Assembly: GCA_022837205.1 (NCBI GenBank)
Contig: JALHEL010000149.1
Coordinates: 1 to 6,607 of the forward strand
Source: Leptolinea sp.
GTDB taxonomy: Bacteria > Chloroflexota > Anaerolineae > Anaerolineales > Anaerolineaceae
Length of the DNA: 6,607 bases
Reading direction: 5' to 3'
Made by a program: the position numbers and the translations under genes. Each line of letters starts with the position of its first letter. Within the stretch, counting starts at the first letter, position 1. Below the pieces are notes generated by a model, which was given only the letters and a program-made list of their open reading frames with translations, made no database searches and was not told the origin of the DNA. This document shows, piece after piece, positions 5,891-6,607 of the stretch.

Positions 5891-6607
5891 TTAATCCTCC
5901 AATTTGCCGAACTTGGTAACGGAAAAATAGATAATCGTAAAGACGGTCAGGAATAAAATCACCAATAATCCCAATGCGGAAGCTAACCCGTAATCCAAAC
6001 TTTGCACTTTTTGCATCATAAAAGAGGTGATGATATGCGAAGATCCGCCCGGTCCTCCCTGCGTCATTGAATAAATCAAATCCGGAAAATTAAAGATCCA
6101 GATGACTCTCATTAATATGGTCAGCAGGATCACCGATTTGATACTCGGAATGGTAATGTTGAAGAATTTTCCGACGGCATTCGCGCCGTCAACTTCGGCG
6201 GCTTCATATAATTCCTGCGGTACACCGCGTAACGCAGCGGTAATCATAATCGTAAAAAACGGAATCCCATACCAGATATTGGCAATAATGACTGAAAGTA
6301 GCGCAGTATCTTTACTCGCCAACCAGGCGATCGGAGAATGGATGATTCCAATCCGCAATAATATATCATTAATAACTCCAGAAGTGCCATTAAACATCCA
6401 GCGCCACATGATCCCGATCAGGAATCCGGAAACCGCCCATGGAAAGAAAATCAACCCCTGATAAGCAGATGAGCCGCGAAATTTTTTACGCAACAATAAA
6501 GCCAAAGAAAAACCGATGGTAAATTGGAAAAATAAAGATACAATCACCCAGATCGCAGTATTTTTTAAAATAGTGTAAAAAATGTTCCCCGGTGTATTTG
6601 CGAATAA
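5891..6607 (-). CDS. CUT1 sugar ABC transporter permease, MalF-type (N-terminus outside window)
   Basis: The frame is open through the right edge, and 238 residues are visible to the TAA at 5893-5891. A GTG at 6547 is in frame but is not the true start: upstream residues ('NTPGNIFYTILKNTAIWVIV') continue the usual MalF pattern, and the family is usually about 290-310 long, so roughly 55-70 residues are missing. Hydrophobic segments start with 'IWVIVSLFFQFTIGFSLALLL'. The EAA loop 'YEAAEVDGANAVGKFFNITIP' begins near visible residue 134, with G at 141. 'YSMTQGGPGGSSHIITSFM' is the usual MalF-type C-terminal signature, and the protein ends 'FSVTKFGKLED'. It should pair with the MalG-type permease to form the importer channel. 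Genes further upstream, probably including the solute-binding protein and the operon promoter, lie outside the window. Confidence 0.94.
   Translation of the reverse strand, partial: LFANTPGNIFYTILKNTAIWVIVSLFFQFTIGFSLALLLRKKFRGSSAYQGLIFFPWAVSGFLIGIMWRWMFNGTSGVINDILLRIGIIHSPIAWLASKDTALLSVIIANIWYGIPFFTIMITAALRGVPQELYEAAEVDGANAVGKFFNITIPSIKSVILLTILMRVIWIFNFPDLIYSMTQGGPGGSSHIITSFMMQKVQSLDYGLASALGLLVILFLTVFTIIYFSVTKFGKLED
5896..5900 (-). promoter_or_regulatory. Ribosome binding site of the MalG-type permease, embedded in the preceding gene
   Basis: GGAGG on the - strand is formed by the codons for L-E-D that end the MalF-type permease, 8 bases before the ATG at 5887. This overlap favours coupled translation of the two permeases in equal amounts. 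Confidence 0.85.

Noticed and set aside
5492..5956. 154-codon + strand frame opposite the permeases
   Set aside because: It is antisense to the two clearly recognised permeases and low in hydrophobic or domain-like content, so it is a shadow.
6545..6547. GTG as the start of the MalF-type permease
   Set aside because: The frame continues upstream to the window edge with residues fitting the MalF family, so the gene is cut by the edge rather than starting here.

Overview
The window looks like a bacterial carbohydrate-use locus of moderate to low GC. All genes use plain Shine-Dalgarno sites (GGAGG or GGAG) 6 to 9 bases before ATG. A two-permease CUT1 sugar transporter, a cytosolic alpha-mannosidase and a YesL-type (DUF624) membrane protein together suggest a fermentative anaerobe, either Bacillota or Anaerolineae (Chloroflexota). 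The jelly-roll plus PsbP-like protein at the left end is of a kind I associate with Chloroflexota, so I lean that way, but the sequence alone does not settle it.

Layout. On the + strand, positions 3-974 are the 3' part of a protein that begins outside the window, with a concanavalin-like jelly roll followed by a probable PsbP-like domain. A strong intrinsic terminator (1009-1065) follows. A 189-base spacer (1066-1254) holds inverted repeats, a perfect -10 box, a palindromic operator candidate (TAACCGGTTA) and a good ribosome binding site, leading into a DUF624/YesL-type membrane protein (1255-1917). On the - strand, reading from right to left, are a MalF-type permease cut by the window edge (5891-6607), a MalG-type permease (5042-5887) and a 1032-residue GH38 alpha-mannosidase of the cytosolic MAN2C1-like type (1907-5005). 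The spacings between them are 3 and 36 bases, so they form an operon whose promoter lies beyond the right edge.

The two transcription units converge, and their last coding bases overlap by 11 bp. The only recognisable terminator for the - strand operon lies inside the 3' coding end of the YesL-type gene, encoded by that protein's hydrophilic tail.

How the genes may work together (inference): the transporter imports a mannose-containing oligosaccharide, with a binding protein and ATPase encoded elsewhere. The mannosidase has zinc and nucleophile residues in place and no signal peptide, so it would remove mannose inside the cell. YesL-type proteins often sit beside such transporters but have no established biochemical role. 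I see no mobile element, CRISPR array, tRNA or rRNA, and no clear sign of a wholly new system. The most unusual features are the terminator embedded in a coding region and the operator-like elements ahead of the YesL-type gene.
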